64,000 nt of DNA from the NCBI GenBank assembly GCA_045564915.1, contig JBJLGL010000001.1:248001-312000 (forward strand), given 5' to 3'. Numbering within the stretch: position 1 is the stretch's first letter; each line of letters opens with the position of its first letter. The stretch is from JAQWRV01 sp045564915. Its GTDB lineage: Bacteria > Pseudomonadota > Alphaproteobacteria > Rhodospirillales > Rhodospirillaceae. The position numbers were made by a program, and so were the translations under genes. Below the pieces are notes generated by a model that worked only from the letters and a program-made list of their open reading frames with translations, ran no database searches and was not told the DNA's origin. Shown here piece after piece: positions 8,739 to 18,414 of this stretch.

Positions 8739-10795
8739 CCGGCGTTACCTTTACATCGCTAGTTCCATTTCCACTTTTACTAGGCTTACTTGCCCTCGGC
8801 TTGGTGGTGGCATTGTATGCCTTCGCCATGCGCGCTCGTGCAACTAGCCTGCGAACCCTAGGGGTAATAATTCTAGCTGCAACGGTTACAGACCCGCGGG
8901 TCAAGATTGAGAGTCAAACACCTTTAGATGACATTGTGGTTGTCGCAGTAGATGAAAGTCTTAGTCAGCAAGTTGCTGATCGCCCAGCGGTTGCTGCAAA
9001 GGCCTTAGATGAACTGTCAGCTAATTTTGAGCGCCTTAAAAGTATTGATGTCCGTACTGTCACTTTAAAACCAAAAACAGCTGGCGGACAAAGGGATGGT
9101 ACTCGACTATTTGAAAGCGTTTCAAAAGCAACAGCAGATGTTCCCAGTAGCCGTTTAGCCGGGATCATACTAGTTACTGATGGCGTCATACATGATGTGC
9201 CAGAACCTGCGCAGACGGCAATAAACGCACCGATTCACGTGCTTCTGACAGGCCACAAGAACGAACGGGACCGAAAGCTCGTGATTGTCGAGGCCCCCGA
9301 ATTCGGCTTAGTTGATAAGACCGTGTCTATTCGTGTCAGTGCGGAAGATTCGGGGTTACCGAATGGGACACCTATTGGGGCGAGTTTGCGCTCAGACATC
9401 GGAAAGACTCAACCTTTTACAATTAAAGTAGGTGAATCGCTTGATGTTGTTGTTTTGCTCGAACATCCCGGCCCTAATATCTTCGAATTGGCGATCGACG
9501 AATTGGAAGATGAAATCTCTCTGCGAAACAACACTGCAATGGTCGCTGTCAATGCTATTCGAGACCGGCTCAAAGTCCTGCTAATTTCCGGGAAACCTCA
9601 TTTGGGTGAACGGGCCTGGCGTAACCTTCTGAAATCGGATCCAAATGTGGATTTAGTACATTTTACAATCTTGCGGCCTTTGTCTAAGGATGATGGTACA
9701 CCACTTAATGAACTTGCATTGATCTCCTTCCCTATTCGCGAACTTTTTGAAGAGCAACTTTACGATTTCGATTTAATTATTTTTGACCGCTATAGTCGCC
9801 GCGGCTTGGTACCTTTTCAATTTATGATGAACGTTGCGAGTTATGTGGTAGATGGCGGGGCCATTATGTTGTCTGTAGGGCCGGAATATGCAGACTCTTT
9901 CTCCCTTTTTGATAGCCCCCTACAAGATATTTTACCCGCAGCTCCAACTGGTAATGTTCATAATGAAGCATTTCTGCCGCGCCTAAGTGCGGTCGGCGAA
10001 AGACATCCAGTAACCGCGGCTCTAACCCCAGCTGGACAACAAGATCCATCTTGGGGCCGTTGGCTACGTCACATAGATGTTGCCACTAAATCTGGCCAGG
10101 AACTAATGTATGGTGCAGCAAACCGACCGCTACTTATGCTTGATCGGGTGGGCAAGGGGCGAGTGGCTTTATTGCTCAGCGACACCATTTGGCTTTGGGG
10201 GAAAGGATTTGATGGTGGGGGTCCGCAAGCTGAAATGTTACGCCGTTTGGCCCATTGGTTAATGAAAGAGCCTGAGCTTGAAGAGAATTCCCTTACCGCC
10301 TCAGCGCAAGATGGGATGCTTGAGGTTATCCGGAATAGCCTAGACGATACCGTGCGCATGGTAACAATACAGGCACCTGATGGCTCATCCCAAACTACAC
10401 AGCCAGAATATAGAGAATATGGTCAGTTTGTTGCCCGCGTGCCGGCTAGCGAAGAGGGTCTGTACCGCATTGAAGATGGGATTCTTTCAGCCGTAGTTGC
10501 TGTGGGAGCGGCCAATCCACTTGAGAATCATACAATCATTGCCACGGCAGACCGCCTTGCACCAGTTGTGGAGTCAACGGGCGGCGGCCTGTTCTGGGTA
10601 GCGGATGAAGGAGTGCCAACAGTGAGACTAGTTGCGCCGGGTCGTCTAGCTAGCGGGGAGTCTTGGATTGGTCTCAGAGCCAACAATCAATATATAGTCA
10701 ATAGAGTGAGTGAAATTCCACTTGTTCCGGCATGGCTTGCTCTTCTGGTACTTATGTCTATCCCTCTTCTTACATGGTGGCGAGAAGGACGTTAG
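8735..10795 (+). CDS. GATase-like membrane protein of the MoxR/DUF58/DUF4159 operon
   Basis: A 686-residue protein starting at a GTG that overlaps the previous stop. It has an N-terminal helix (about residues 10-31) and one C-terminal helix (LVPAWLALLVLMSIPLL). The strand DDIVVVAVDESLSQ resembles a degenerate VWA core. The segment KVLLISGKPHLGERAWRNLL followed by VHFTILRPLSKDDGTPLNE, then YDFDLIIFDRYSRRGLVPF and YVVDGGAIMLSVGPEYA, is the glutamine-amidotransferase-like fold typical of this operon's last gene. No catalytic Cys is apparent, so amidotransferase activity is unlikely. It probably forms an envelope complex with the DUF4159 protein. Confidence 0.85.
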   Translation: MTGVTFTSLVPFPLLLGLLALGLVVALYAFAMRARATSLRTLGVIILAATVTDPRVKIESQTPLDDIVVVAVDESLSQQVADRPAVAAKALDELSANFERLKSIDVRTVTLKPKTAGGQRDGTRLFESVSKATADVPSSRLAGIILVTDGVIHDVPEPAQTAINAPIHVLLTGHKNERDRKLVIVEAPEFGLVDKTVSIRVSAEDSGLPNGTPIGASLRSDIGKTQPFTIKVGESLDVVVLLEHPGPNIFELAIDELEDEISLRNNTAMVAVNAIRDRLKVLLISGKPHLGERAWRNLLKSDPNVDLVHFTILRPLSKDDGTPLNELALISFPIRELFEEQLYDFDLIIFDRYSRRGLVPFQFMMNVASYVVDGGAIMLSVGPEYADSFSLFDSPLQDILPAAPTGNVHNEAFLPRLSAVGERHPVTAALTPAGQQDPSWGRWLRHIDVATKSGQELMYGAANRPLLMLDRVGKGRVALLLSDTIWLWGKGFDGGGPQAEMLRRLAHWLMKEPELEENSLTASAQDGMLEVIRNSLDDTVRMVTIQAPDGSSQTTQPEYREYGQFVARVPASEEGLYRIEDGILSAVVAVGAANPLENHTIIATADRLAPVVESTGGGLFWVADEGVPTVRLVAPGRLASGESWIGLRANNQYIVNRVSEIPLVPAWLALLVLMSIPLLTWWREGR

Positions 10796-11026
10796 AGTAG
10801 TGCTACATTCATGCTTTGAGGAGGAGATATAGAACAATTCTAAAGCGTTGGGCCTGTATATCTAGAATATGACTGTATGGATAGCTCAGAGTACCTAAGG
10901 ACGGAATCCAGAAGCAACAATGAATGCCTAATATCTTGCGGATTAGCTTTTGGCCTTACTTGAGATCACGTGTTACGGTTTTTGAGTAGGAAGTAATGTA
11001 TCTAACTAGCCTGCGGAGTTAAATGT

Positions 11027-12277
11027 ATGAGCGTCTCAGGCGGCACACTACCCCCAACCTTTGACCGCGCCAATAGCCATGCGCTATTTCCTGATACTAG
11101 TCACGATGAAACCGCGCGACTCAATCACCTGACTAATTTAAATGTACACCTAGGTCGTTTACTTTCACCGGGTGTGCAAACTGCTTATGAGAAACGGGTC
11201 AGGCCAGCTTACGAAGAAGAGCATGGACATAAGCCCACGAGTGCTACAAAAGTGCGAAAGCTGATGCTAGGCAATGCATATTATCAGCAGTGGGCTGCAC
11301 TTCGGCGCAATACTCAAGAAGCTAGCCAGCAAGCAAGTCGCGACATCACGATCCGCCGGCTTGATGAAATCGCAGACAAAGTTAAGGCATTAAATAAAGG
11401 ATGCAATACATTATGTCTTAATCCAGATCTGAGCATCCCTCCGTATCAGTTAGCTACCGATAATCACCTCATGCCGGGTAGTTATCATGAAAAGATAACG
11501 AATGAGGACGTGACTGCAGCGGCTACCTATGAAGTGAGCCTATTCCCCATTGGCGGCGCCAGTTTTGGGCCAAAGTGCGATGGCGGTGGCCGGGCCCTCG
11601 CTCATTATATCCACACGCAATTCCCCAATTTCAAACCCAAACGTATTGTCGATGTAGGCGGTGGTATAGGTAACAATACCTTGCCTTTCGCTGAGTACTA
11701 CGCCGAGGCGGAAATTATCGTCTTAGATACTGCAGCCCCTTTGTTACGCTATGGTAATGCCCGCGCGAAAGACCTGGGTTACACCGATGTACGCTTCGTA
11801 CAAGGTGCAGCTGAGACCATGGACCTAGAGCCAGGCTCTGTGGATCTTCTAGTATCTGTCATGTTTTGGCATGAGACCTCATCCCAAGCCGTGCGCGACG
11901 GGCTCAAACGGATGTATGATCTCCTGTCCCCTAACGGTATCATGCTACACGTGGAACAACCCAATTTTAATGAGAATACTTCAGTATTCGAGCGCTTTAT
12001 GCGTGACTGGGATGGCTACTACAATAACGAGCCTTTCTGGCCGAAGCTTCACCGCACTGATATGATTGAAGCCATGTATGAAGCTGGATTTGATCGAAAT
12101 AAGATGTTTGATGCTGGTGTCGAGGCGGATATCGAACCAGAACAATTCCAGTCATGGTCAACTATTGTCACCCGTCATAGGCACGAAACAAAAGAACTTA
12201 GTAAAGTCGGCCAAAAACTGAGTAAACTGGGTGGTTACAAAGGCGAGCGCTGGTGGCTATTCGGTGCGCGCAAATAG
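11027..12277 (+). CDS. SAM-dependent methyltransferase with N-terminal helical domain
   Basis: A 416-residue protein. Residues about 190-330 form a class I methyltransferase fold: motif I is IVDVGGGIGNNTLPFAEYY, the acidic residue is in IIVLDTAAPLL, and motif IV is VDLLVSVMFWHETSS. The first 170 residues are helix-rich and charged and match no domain I can name; they end in NHLMPGSYHEKI. The segment resembles the equivalent region of the Tat-exported methyltransferase at 38152-39378 (HLQPGGY), so the two may share a family. No signal peptide is seen. It stands alone between the moxR operon and fliM. The substrate is unknown. Confidence 0.82.
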   Translation: MSVSGGTLPPTFDRANSHALFPDTSHDETARLNHLTNLNVHLGRLLSPGVQTAYEKRVRPAYEEEHGHKPTSATKVRKLMLGNAYYQQWAALRRNTQEASQQASRDITIRRLDEIADKVKALNKGCNTLCLNPDLSIPPYQLATDNHLMPGSYHEKITNEDVTAAATYEVSLFPIGGASFGPKCDGGGRALAHYIHTQFPNFKPKRIVDVGGGIGNNTLPFAEYYAEAEIIVLDTAAPLLRYGNARAKDLGYTDVRFVQGAAETMDLEPGSVDLLVSVMFWHETSSQAVRDGLKRMYDLLSPNGIMLHVEQPNFNENTSVFERFMRDWDGYYNNEPFWPKLHRTDMIEAMYEAGFDRNKMFDAGVEADIEPEQFQSWSTIVTRHRHETKELSKVGQKLSKLGGYKGERWWLFGARK

Positions 12278-12383
12278 AAAGCCAGTAAACGATGAGTCTG
12301 CCACGGCTTTCTGCTCGCGCGGGCACTAGATAAACTCAATTATAAGGCAGGTATCTGCTCCATCCTTTTAGTCTCGCAAACCA

Positions 12384-13505
12384 CTATTGTTCTTTTGGTT
12401 TTGCTTTTTCTTTATGGTCGAGACGAATTGCAAGGTTATTGCCACGGCGCCCCATACGGCCGGTAAACATGGGTTGGTCACCGCAACGCAGTGAAATTTG
12501 CGAGTCCGGTTTCGCTTGAATAGGTATATGAGTCCCGACTTCCATATTTAACACCTCGCTTAGAGGTAACATCTGGGTTTCAAGCACAGCTTCCAGATCA
12601 ACACTAGTGACCCACATTTCCTCGGATAGGTGAGATTCCCATATTGAATCACGGCCGAATTTTTCCCCCATAAAACCTTGGAGAAGCAATTCTCGAACCG
12701 GCTCGAGCGTGGCAAAAGGAATCAGAATTTCAAGGCGGCCCCCGCGATCTTCCATATCGATCCGGAGCCGTGCAACTATACAGGCATTAGATGGAATAGA
12801 GATCGTGGCAAAACGAGGGTTTACCTCTAGACGGTCAAACCGGAAAGTAACTGGTGAAAGTGGGTCAAAAGCTGCTGATAAGTCAGCAAGTACAACATGT
12901 ATAAGCTTTTCAACTAAATCTTGTTCAATAACAGTATAAGGGCGGCCTTCAACACGCATCTGAGCGGTGCCTCGTCGACCGCCAAGTAGAACATCCACGA
13001 TAGAATAAATCATTGCAGAATCAACAACCATCAAGCCATTTTCATCCCATTCTTCGGCCTTAAAGATGTTGATCATCGCAGGCAATGGAATTGAATTAAG
13101 ATAGTCGCCAAAACGCTGAGTTAAGATATCGTCTAGTGAAACTTCTACATTATCGGATGTAAAATTACGCAGAGAAGTCGACATTTGCCGGACCATACGG
13201 TCGAAGACCACTTCCAACATAGGCAAGCGTTCATAAGAAACAAGCGCTGAGTTAAGAATAGCTTGAATACCTGCACGGTCCATACCGTCTTCAGAGGCTT
13301 CATCAAAGCCGAGCAGACTATCAATTTCATCTTGGTTTAGAACGCGTGTCGACTCTGGAGTCCCCATACCGGCTTCGTCGTCGTCGCCTCCGAGCATAGC
13401 CTCCCACTCGGCAGCCATAGAGTCCGCTTCTCCTCCAACACCACCATCATCGGCTACCGGCCCTTCGTCGTCGTCACCGGGGACATCTTCGCCAGGAGGA
13501 ACCAT
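12384..13505 (-). CDS. fliM: Flagellar motor switch protein FliM
   Basis: FliM forms the middle of the flagellar C-ring and binds phospho-CheY. The motif LNQDEIDSLLGF (about residues 56-67) is the conserved CheY-binding helix. The middle domain runs from YERLPMLEVVFDRMVRQMS through SIVDVLLGGR to the SpoA-like C-terminal domain (VDLEAVLETQMLPLSEVLNM). Unlike the usual N-terminus, about 55 mostly acidic residues precede the CheY motif and contain MAAEWEAML. The total is 373 residues. No other flagellar gene is in the window, whereas fliM normally sits in a fli operon. The start ATG at 13503-13505 follows a weak ribosome site. Confidence 0.93.
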   Translation of the reverse strand: MVPPGEDVPGDDDEGPVADDGGVGGEADSMAAEWEAMLGGDDDEAGMGTPESTRVLNQDEIDSLLGFDEASEDGMDRAGIQAILNSALVSYERLPMLEVVFDRMVRQMSTSLRNFTSDNVEVSLDDILTQRFGDYLNSIPLPAMINIFKAEEWDENGLMVVDSAMIYSIVDVLLGGRRGTAQMRVEGRPYTVIEQDLVEKLIHVVLADLSAAFDPLSPVTFRFDRLEVNPRFATISIPSNACIVARLRIDMEDRGGRLEILIPFATLEPVRELLLQGFMGEKFGRDSIWESHLSEEMWVTSVDLEAVLETQMLPLSEVLNMEVGTHIPIQAKPDSQISLRCGDQPMFTGRMGRRGNNLAIRLDHKEKAKPKEQ

Positions 13506-14140
13506 AGAAATCTAATCCAAAGGCTGCGCTAAAAGGCCCTCGGCCATCAGCACGGTTAAACTTTCTTGCCTGTATTGTACCATATTTCAGGCGTAGTATG
13601 GGAGCTTCACCTCTCATTAGAGCTGAATCCCGTTAAGAAACTCTTTACCGAGGTGGCCAGCGCAGATTAAGTGTATGAAATATCATCAACAAGAATAAAA
13701 TAATTTGTTTCAATCGCTTAGGTGACGGCATACGGCTGTTTTTATAGACGGAATGAGTAGCTTAGTGTCCCGTCTGTGAAGTGTGTCGCTTTCTGATAAG
13801 AATAGCTTTGGCAATATAATACCGTGAACAAACATCTTCCTTATTATATGAAAACGACCCCTTAATAGCCAACCAGAACAATACACATACATTACAAGGT
13901 CGCAGATGGATTAAGAATTGCATAACATGCTGAAAGCCTCCGGCTATTTAAGCTCGCACTAAATTGGCTAAGCACTTCCCGATACCCCAGGAATATATCT
14001 AATTTTATTCCCGTTTAGCCATGCAGCAAAGACAGCAGTATCATGAACAAAAGAAATCGTTAGGGACTATCCTTTGCAAAGATCTTAGGAATTTCAGCCT
14101 AGTACAAGCAAATTGCATCTATTATTAACCACTTATAGCA
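13506..14140. other. Non-coding stretch between fliM and the MFS remnant
   Basis: This 635-base stretch holds no reading frame I can support. A 60-codon minus-strand frame (13710-13892) shows no recognizable motif or convincing ribosome site. I see no tRNA and no clear terminator. The fliM promoter should lie near 13506-13600. The rest may be eroded sequence. Confidence 0.5.
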
Positions 14141-15513
14141 TTAGCCATTTGCCGCTCTTTCCATGCGCGCCGCTACATCGGCTGATGTACCTGTCTTAAT
14201 ACGGACAATGACCGCTATAAGGCCAGTGATTGCATTTATCCCTGCCATATATAGAAACGGAGTCTGGTAGGAAATTGCATCAAAAAGGACACCGCATATT
14301 TTCGCATGTATCAACACGCCAAGAATTCCGCAAGCACCCATTAGGCCAATAATAGCTCCTCGAAACTTGCCTGGAGCCTCTTGTCCAACAAGAGCAGGGC
14401 AGGAAACGATAACAGCCGCCTCACCAGCACCTGCCATAATAGCTACTAGGATAATAAACGGCGACTCAAATGGATTTCCTACAATGTATAATGCAAAATA
14501 GCCGGCTGCTGCTGTGCCAAGTGAAATAGCTAGCGTGGTCACTCGGTCAAATCGATCAACTAAGAAACCCATGATTGGAAAGAATATAAGTAATGCAAGC
14601 TGCGAAATTCCGAACATGCGGCCAGCATAACTTTGCGCAGCGCCAGTCTCCATGCCACTGTCAACACCAACGGCAACAATCCACAATGAAAAGAAGGTCG
14701 TCATAACCAATAGATCGCCCCGAGACACAAAATATCCTACGCCAGCAATACTAAGACGCGGATTCTTTCGCGTGGCAGAGAAACCCTTTATCAATATATC
14801 TTTGAGATTCTCGTGTGCATCGTCTTGATTGCGAGGGCTACCTTCCTTGACGCCAATCCAAACTACCATACCTGCAAGGGCTGCAAGGGTAGCCATAGAC
14901 CATAAAGTGAAGCGACCAGATTCAATGGATTAAATCCGTATGACTGAAAAATGTATGGAAGTTGGGCGAAAAAAAATGCCCCTATCAAAGAAACTCCTAG
15001 GCCAGTAATGATACCATTGATACTTATCATCTTGCCTCGGGAAGGATTTTGCGGATAGTCAGCACTTATGGCGGCCAAGCCCAACGTCGCCATTGCAAAA
15101 CCAACACCCATAAAAACGCGGACTGCAATAAAGACATCCGTAGTATGCGCTAAAGGCCATGCAATAAAGGCAGCGCATATGACCATGAATGCACCAATGA
15201 AGACTGGGCGACGACCGATCTTGTCGGCCAACATGCCCAAGGGAATGATGATTCCAAATGATATAATCTCAACAATAACAATTAGATTGCCGGTAAAATC
15301 ACCCTGCTCAGCGGTCGGCATGCCAAGATGTTCATTTAGCAAGTAGGGTGCAATCACACCTGATGCCGTAACATATACAATAGCCATCATAGCGCAGAAG
15401 AACAGTGCTATAACATTGATTGGAGTAATACCCGGCTGCAACCAAATTGGTCCGAGGTGGCGCTGGGCACTATCAATCTCAGATTGTGGCTGGCCTACCA
15501 TGTCCCTCTTCAC
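14141..15513 (-). pseudogene. MFS transporter split by a one-base frameshift
   Basis: Two overlapping minus frames together encode one twelve-helix MFS carrier. The N-half (14863-15513) has six helices with the MFS loop motif GMLADKIGRRPVF. The C-half (14141-14896) has the second loop motif GFLVDRFDRVTTL and the remaining helices. The N-half ends GFNPLNLVASLYG..., while the other frame reads IESGRFTLWSMATLAALAG. Adding one base at the GG of 14927-14928 would join them as GFNPIESGRFTLWSM. So it is either a true frameshift or a base-calling error. No canonical slippery heptamer is visible in that spot. The substrate is unknown. It diverges from the methyltransferase at 15612. Confidence 0.75.
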
Positions 15514-15611
15514 GTGATATGTTGGAGCCTGAGCAATCGTAGGCTATTGATTGTACGATGGCGAAAATAAGTGTCTCATGAGATCAAGAAGATAGTGCAC
15601 GGCGGCAAAGA

Positions 15612-17000
15612 ATGAGTAAAGAAGACTTTAATAAGTTACTTAGGAAGGCTCTGGTTGGTCCGTATACAGAAACAGATATTGGCCTATCATTGTTTAGAAC
15701 CTGCTTGGAAACCATGCATGCCGCATATATGAAGGCATGTAATGTGGTTTCGCCTAGTCTTGAACTGGGTGTCGGTGATGGCTCCTCTTCGATGTTTATT
15801 AATGGAGAATTCGGCAGAGAGATTTCTGTTGGTCTTGACATGCCCTTGGGTATGACTTTGGAAACAAAAGGCCTTTGGTGGCATCCAACGGCCACCCATT
15901 ATCGCAGCTTCATGGGCGGTAACATGGAGAATATACCGTTTGCCGACAGCACCTTCTCAACGGTCTACACATCAGAAACAATGTTTTACGGTATGGACCT
16001 AGAGGTGACGGCCCGCGAGATCACGCGCGTCCTAAAACCAGGAGGGCGTTTCTATTGTTTCAATGCAACCGATCAATGGTACGCATTTGAAGTCGTGTTA
16101 AATCAACTAAAGACAAATATCCCCACTTTCAGCGTCCCGAGCGATGATACATTTGTAGCCTTATTTGTAGATGCTGGACTTTCTTGCGAAGAACACTCCT
16201 ACTTCTTTTCTCCGGCTATGGAAATTCTCTTGCACTCAATTGTTGATGCCGGCTCCGGCCGTACTTCAGCGCATAGTCCGTTACATCTTAATTCTAACAA
16301 CTTTGAAGGAAAGCTTGATGTCCTAGCTGAATTATTGAGCTATGAAACTGACCTGCCTCTTAACGGTTTTCACCACTTCTTATCATTTCAAAAACCCGGA
16401 CAAGACGCCACAGCAGGAGTGCGTCCATTTGATCCGTTCAACCACCTAAAATGCCCAAAATGCCAGGCGACAGTTTTTAGCTTTGAAGAGTCAACCATTA
16501 CCTGCACACTTTGCGGCTCAAGCTATCAAGTGGTGTGTGGGGTGCCGATGATGGTTACCGCCGAGGAAAGCGGTTTTTCGTCTATTCGATTGAGCGAAGA
16601 TATTACTACTGGAATAAACCAACACCTGAGTATTGCTGCAAATACCGCCACTGGGATATTTAACCAGTATGAAAAAAACGTAACTGCAATGCTAAATGAG
16701 AAACTAGCTAAGACTCTCGACATCATCGTAATGGCTGAACATAATTTTGAAAACAAGGTGCCTATTTCAAGACAAACAGCATCCGCTTTACGCTACATGT
16801 TTAAGCGTGCACATCCTGAGCTCACGATCAGTCTGCGCATAATCAAAGAAGAAAACGATCCGTTCCCACCTCTTGAGAAGTCAGATATTCCAGTGCTAGC
16901 GCTCTACTTAAGTGGCGGCGCACCAATACCCAAAAGTTTACTATCTTCTGTCCAAGCCCGTCAAAATCTATTGTTGTACGGGGTTAAACTGACGTCATGA
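15612..17000 (+). CDS. Methyltransferase with embedded Trm112-like zinc ribbon
   Basis: A 462-residue protein. Residues about 40-160 are a class I SAM-dependent methyltransferase: motif I is LELGVGDGSSSMFI, then VGLDMPLGM, then ITRVLKPGGRFYCFNATD. Around residues 277-305 two CxxC pairs (CPKC and CTLC) form a Trm112/UPF0434-like zinc ribbon, with the typical YQVVCGVPMMV after it. The last 150 residues have no match I recognize. It resembles carbohydrate or cell-surface methyltransferases that carry a Trm112-like segment, but the substrate is unknown. Genes on either side are not co-oriented. Confidence 0.8.
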   Translation: MSKEDFNKLLRKALVGPYTETDIGLSLFRTCLETMHAAYMKACNVVSPSLELGVGDGSSSMFINGEFGREISVGLDMPLGMTLETKGLWWHPTATHYRSFMGGNMENIPFADSTFSTVYTSETMFYGMDLEVTAREITRVLKPGGRFYCFNATDQWYAFEVVLNQLKTNIPTFSVPSDDTFVALFVDAGLSCEEHSYFFSPAMEILLHSIVDAGSGRTSAHSPLHLNSNNFEGKLDVLAELLSYETDLPLNGFHHFLSFQKPGQDATAGVRPFDPFNHLKCPKCQATVFSFEESTITCTLCGSSYQVVCGVPMMVTAEESGFSSIRLSEDITTGINQHLSIAANTATGIFNQYEKNVTAMLNEKLAKTLDIIVMAEHNFENKVPISRQTASALRYMFKRAHPELTISLRIIKEENDPFPPLEKSDIPVLALYLSGGAPIPKSLLSSVQARQNLLLYGVKLTS

Positions 17001-17050
17001 CGCATTAAACAAGGAGAAAGGTCGTTAGGTGCTTCTTCTCAACATGCATT

Positions 17051-18178
17051 TCATTGAATTTTTTCGCCCAGTTCAGCACGAACTTTTTGACGCAGCACAT
17101 CAATAGCCACCTTGTCACCCTTCATCTCTAGATGCCAGAAGGTCCAGCCATTGCAAGCTGGCGCACCTTGAACGGCAGCCCCAACTTGATGAATTGAACC
17201 TTTGTGCTCCGAAGAGATCAAAGTACCGTCAGCCTTCACTTTTGCGGTGTAACGACCCGCGACGTCTGTAAGAATGGCCCCTGGCAACAAGAGGCCGCGC
17301 TCAACCACCGACCCAAACGGAATGCGCGGTTGAGAGCGCTTGGACGCCGTATCGAGAAGGGTCTCATCTTGGATTCTCTTGACCGTCTTGATACGGTGCC
17401 GAGCAGCTTTGATGTAATCCCCATCTCGTTCTATTCCTATATAGTTGCGGCCTAACTGTTTAGCGACAGCACCGGTGGTGCCCGTACCAAAGAATGGATC
17501 GAGAACCAATCCACCCGGCTTGGTTCCGGCTAATATCACGCGATATAGTAAACTCTTAGGTTTTTGCGTAGGGTGAAGCTTAGAGCCGCTGCCACTCTTT
17601 AGGCGCTCAGCACCTGTACATAGGGGAAGAGACCAATCAGAGCGCATTTGTAGGCCTTCATTAAGGTTCTTCATGGCGTCGTAGTTAAAGGTATACTTGG
17701 CGTCTTTAGACTTAGATGCCCAGATCAAGGTTTCGTGAGCATTGGTGAAACGCGTCCCTCGAAAGTTAGGCATGGGATTAGTCTTGCGCCAAATGACATC
17801 GTTCAAAACCCAGAAGCCGATGTCCTGCACAGCAGTCCCAACGCGAAAGATATTGTGGTAACTGCCAATAACCCAAATAGATCCGGTGTCACATAGAATG
17901 CGCCGTGCTGCTGTCAGCCAATCACGGGTAAATTTATCGTATGCGGCGAAATCGTCAAATCGATCCCATGCGTCCTCCACTCCATCAACTCGGCTGTTGT
18001 CAGGCCGGTGAAGTTCGCCGCCAAGCTGCAGATTGTATGGCGGGTCAGCAAAGATCAAATCCACCGAATTTTCGGGGAGACCATTCATCACTTCAACACA
18101 ATCGCCACCATAGATTACATTTTTCTCAAGTGAGGCTGTTCGTGTAAAGTCCTTAGAAGTACTCTTAGTCTTCACCAT
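17051..18178 (-). CDS. ccrM: Cell-cycle DNA adenine methyltransferase CcrM (GANTC) with RAMA domain
   Basis: CcrM methylates adenine in GANTC and helps time the alphaproteobacterial cell cycle. The beta-class order is visible: catalytic motif IV ADPPYNLQLGGELHRPDNS, then ILCDTGSIWVIGSYHNIFRV, and the SAM motif VLDPFFGTGTTGAVAKQLGR near the middle. The C-terminal RAMA domain ends with GAAVQGAPACNGWTFWHLE, as in Caulobacter CcrM. The reading frame is open 25 codons upstream, but the ATG at 18176-18178 (MVKTKSTSKDF) follows a CAGGGA site and gives the normal length of about 375. It lies next to rnhB, a conserved alphaproteobacterial pairing. Confidence 0.96.
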   Translation of the reverse strand: MVKTKSTSKDFTRTASLEKNVIYGGDCVEVMNGLPENSVDLIFADPPYNLQLGGELHRPDNSRVDGVEDAWDRFDDFAAYDKFTRDWLTAARRILCDTGSIWVIGSYHNIFRVGTAVQDIGFWVLNDVIWRKTNPMPNFRGTRFTNAHETLIWASKSKDAKYTFNYDAMKNLNEGLQMRSDWSLPLCTGAERLKSGSGSKLHPTQKPKSLLYRVILAGTKPGGLVLDPFFGTGTTGAVAKQLGRNYIGIERDGDYIKAARHRIKTVKRIQDETLLDTASKRSQPRIPFGSVVERGLLLPGAILTDVAGRYTAKVKADGTLISSEHKGSIHQVGAAVQGAPACNGWTFWHLEMKGDKVAIDVLRQKVRAELGEKIQ

Positions 18179-18414
18179 AAACTGTGCATCCCTGAAACTT
18201 GGAGCGGTCCACCTCCTATTCTGGAGGCTAATGCCTAAGCTATATCCCAACAAAATACAGCCTCATTACCCGGGCTGTTTGCGTAGAATCCCATTATGTA
18301 ATCAAGGGGTTAGAGAATGATTAACAGACAGCACCCGACCCTTAAGGAAGCAGCCTAAGAAAACAAATGGTGGGGATCCGCCAGCGATCAACCGCAAGAT
18401 GTTGGGTATATTAA

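Noticed and set aside
12277..12311. Hairpin GAAAGCC/GGCTTTC after the methyltransferase gene
   Set aside because: The loop is 21 bases and no T-run follows, so terminator function is weakly supported.
13710..13892. A 60-codon minus-strand frame between fliM and the MFS remnant
   Set aside because: No motif, no convincing start signal, and an odd composition for a protein.
14863..14960. Programmed ribosomal frameshift in the MFS gene
   Set aside because: No canonical slippery heptamer in the right frame and no obvious downstream stimulator; a base error or mutation is simpler.
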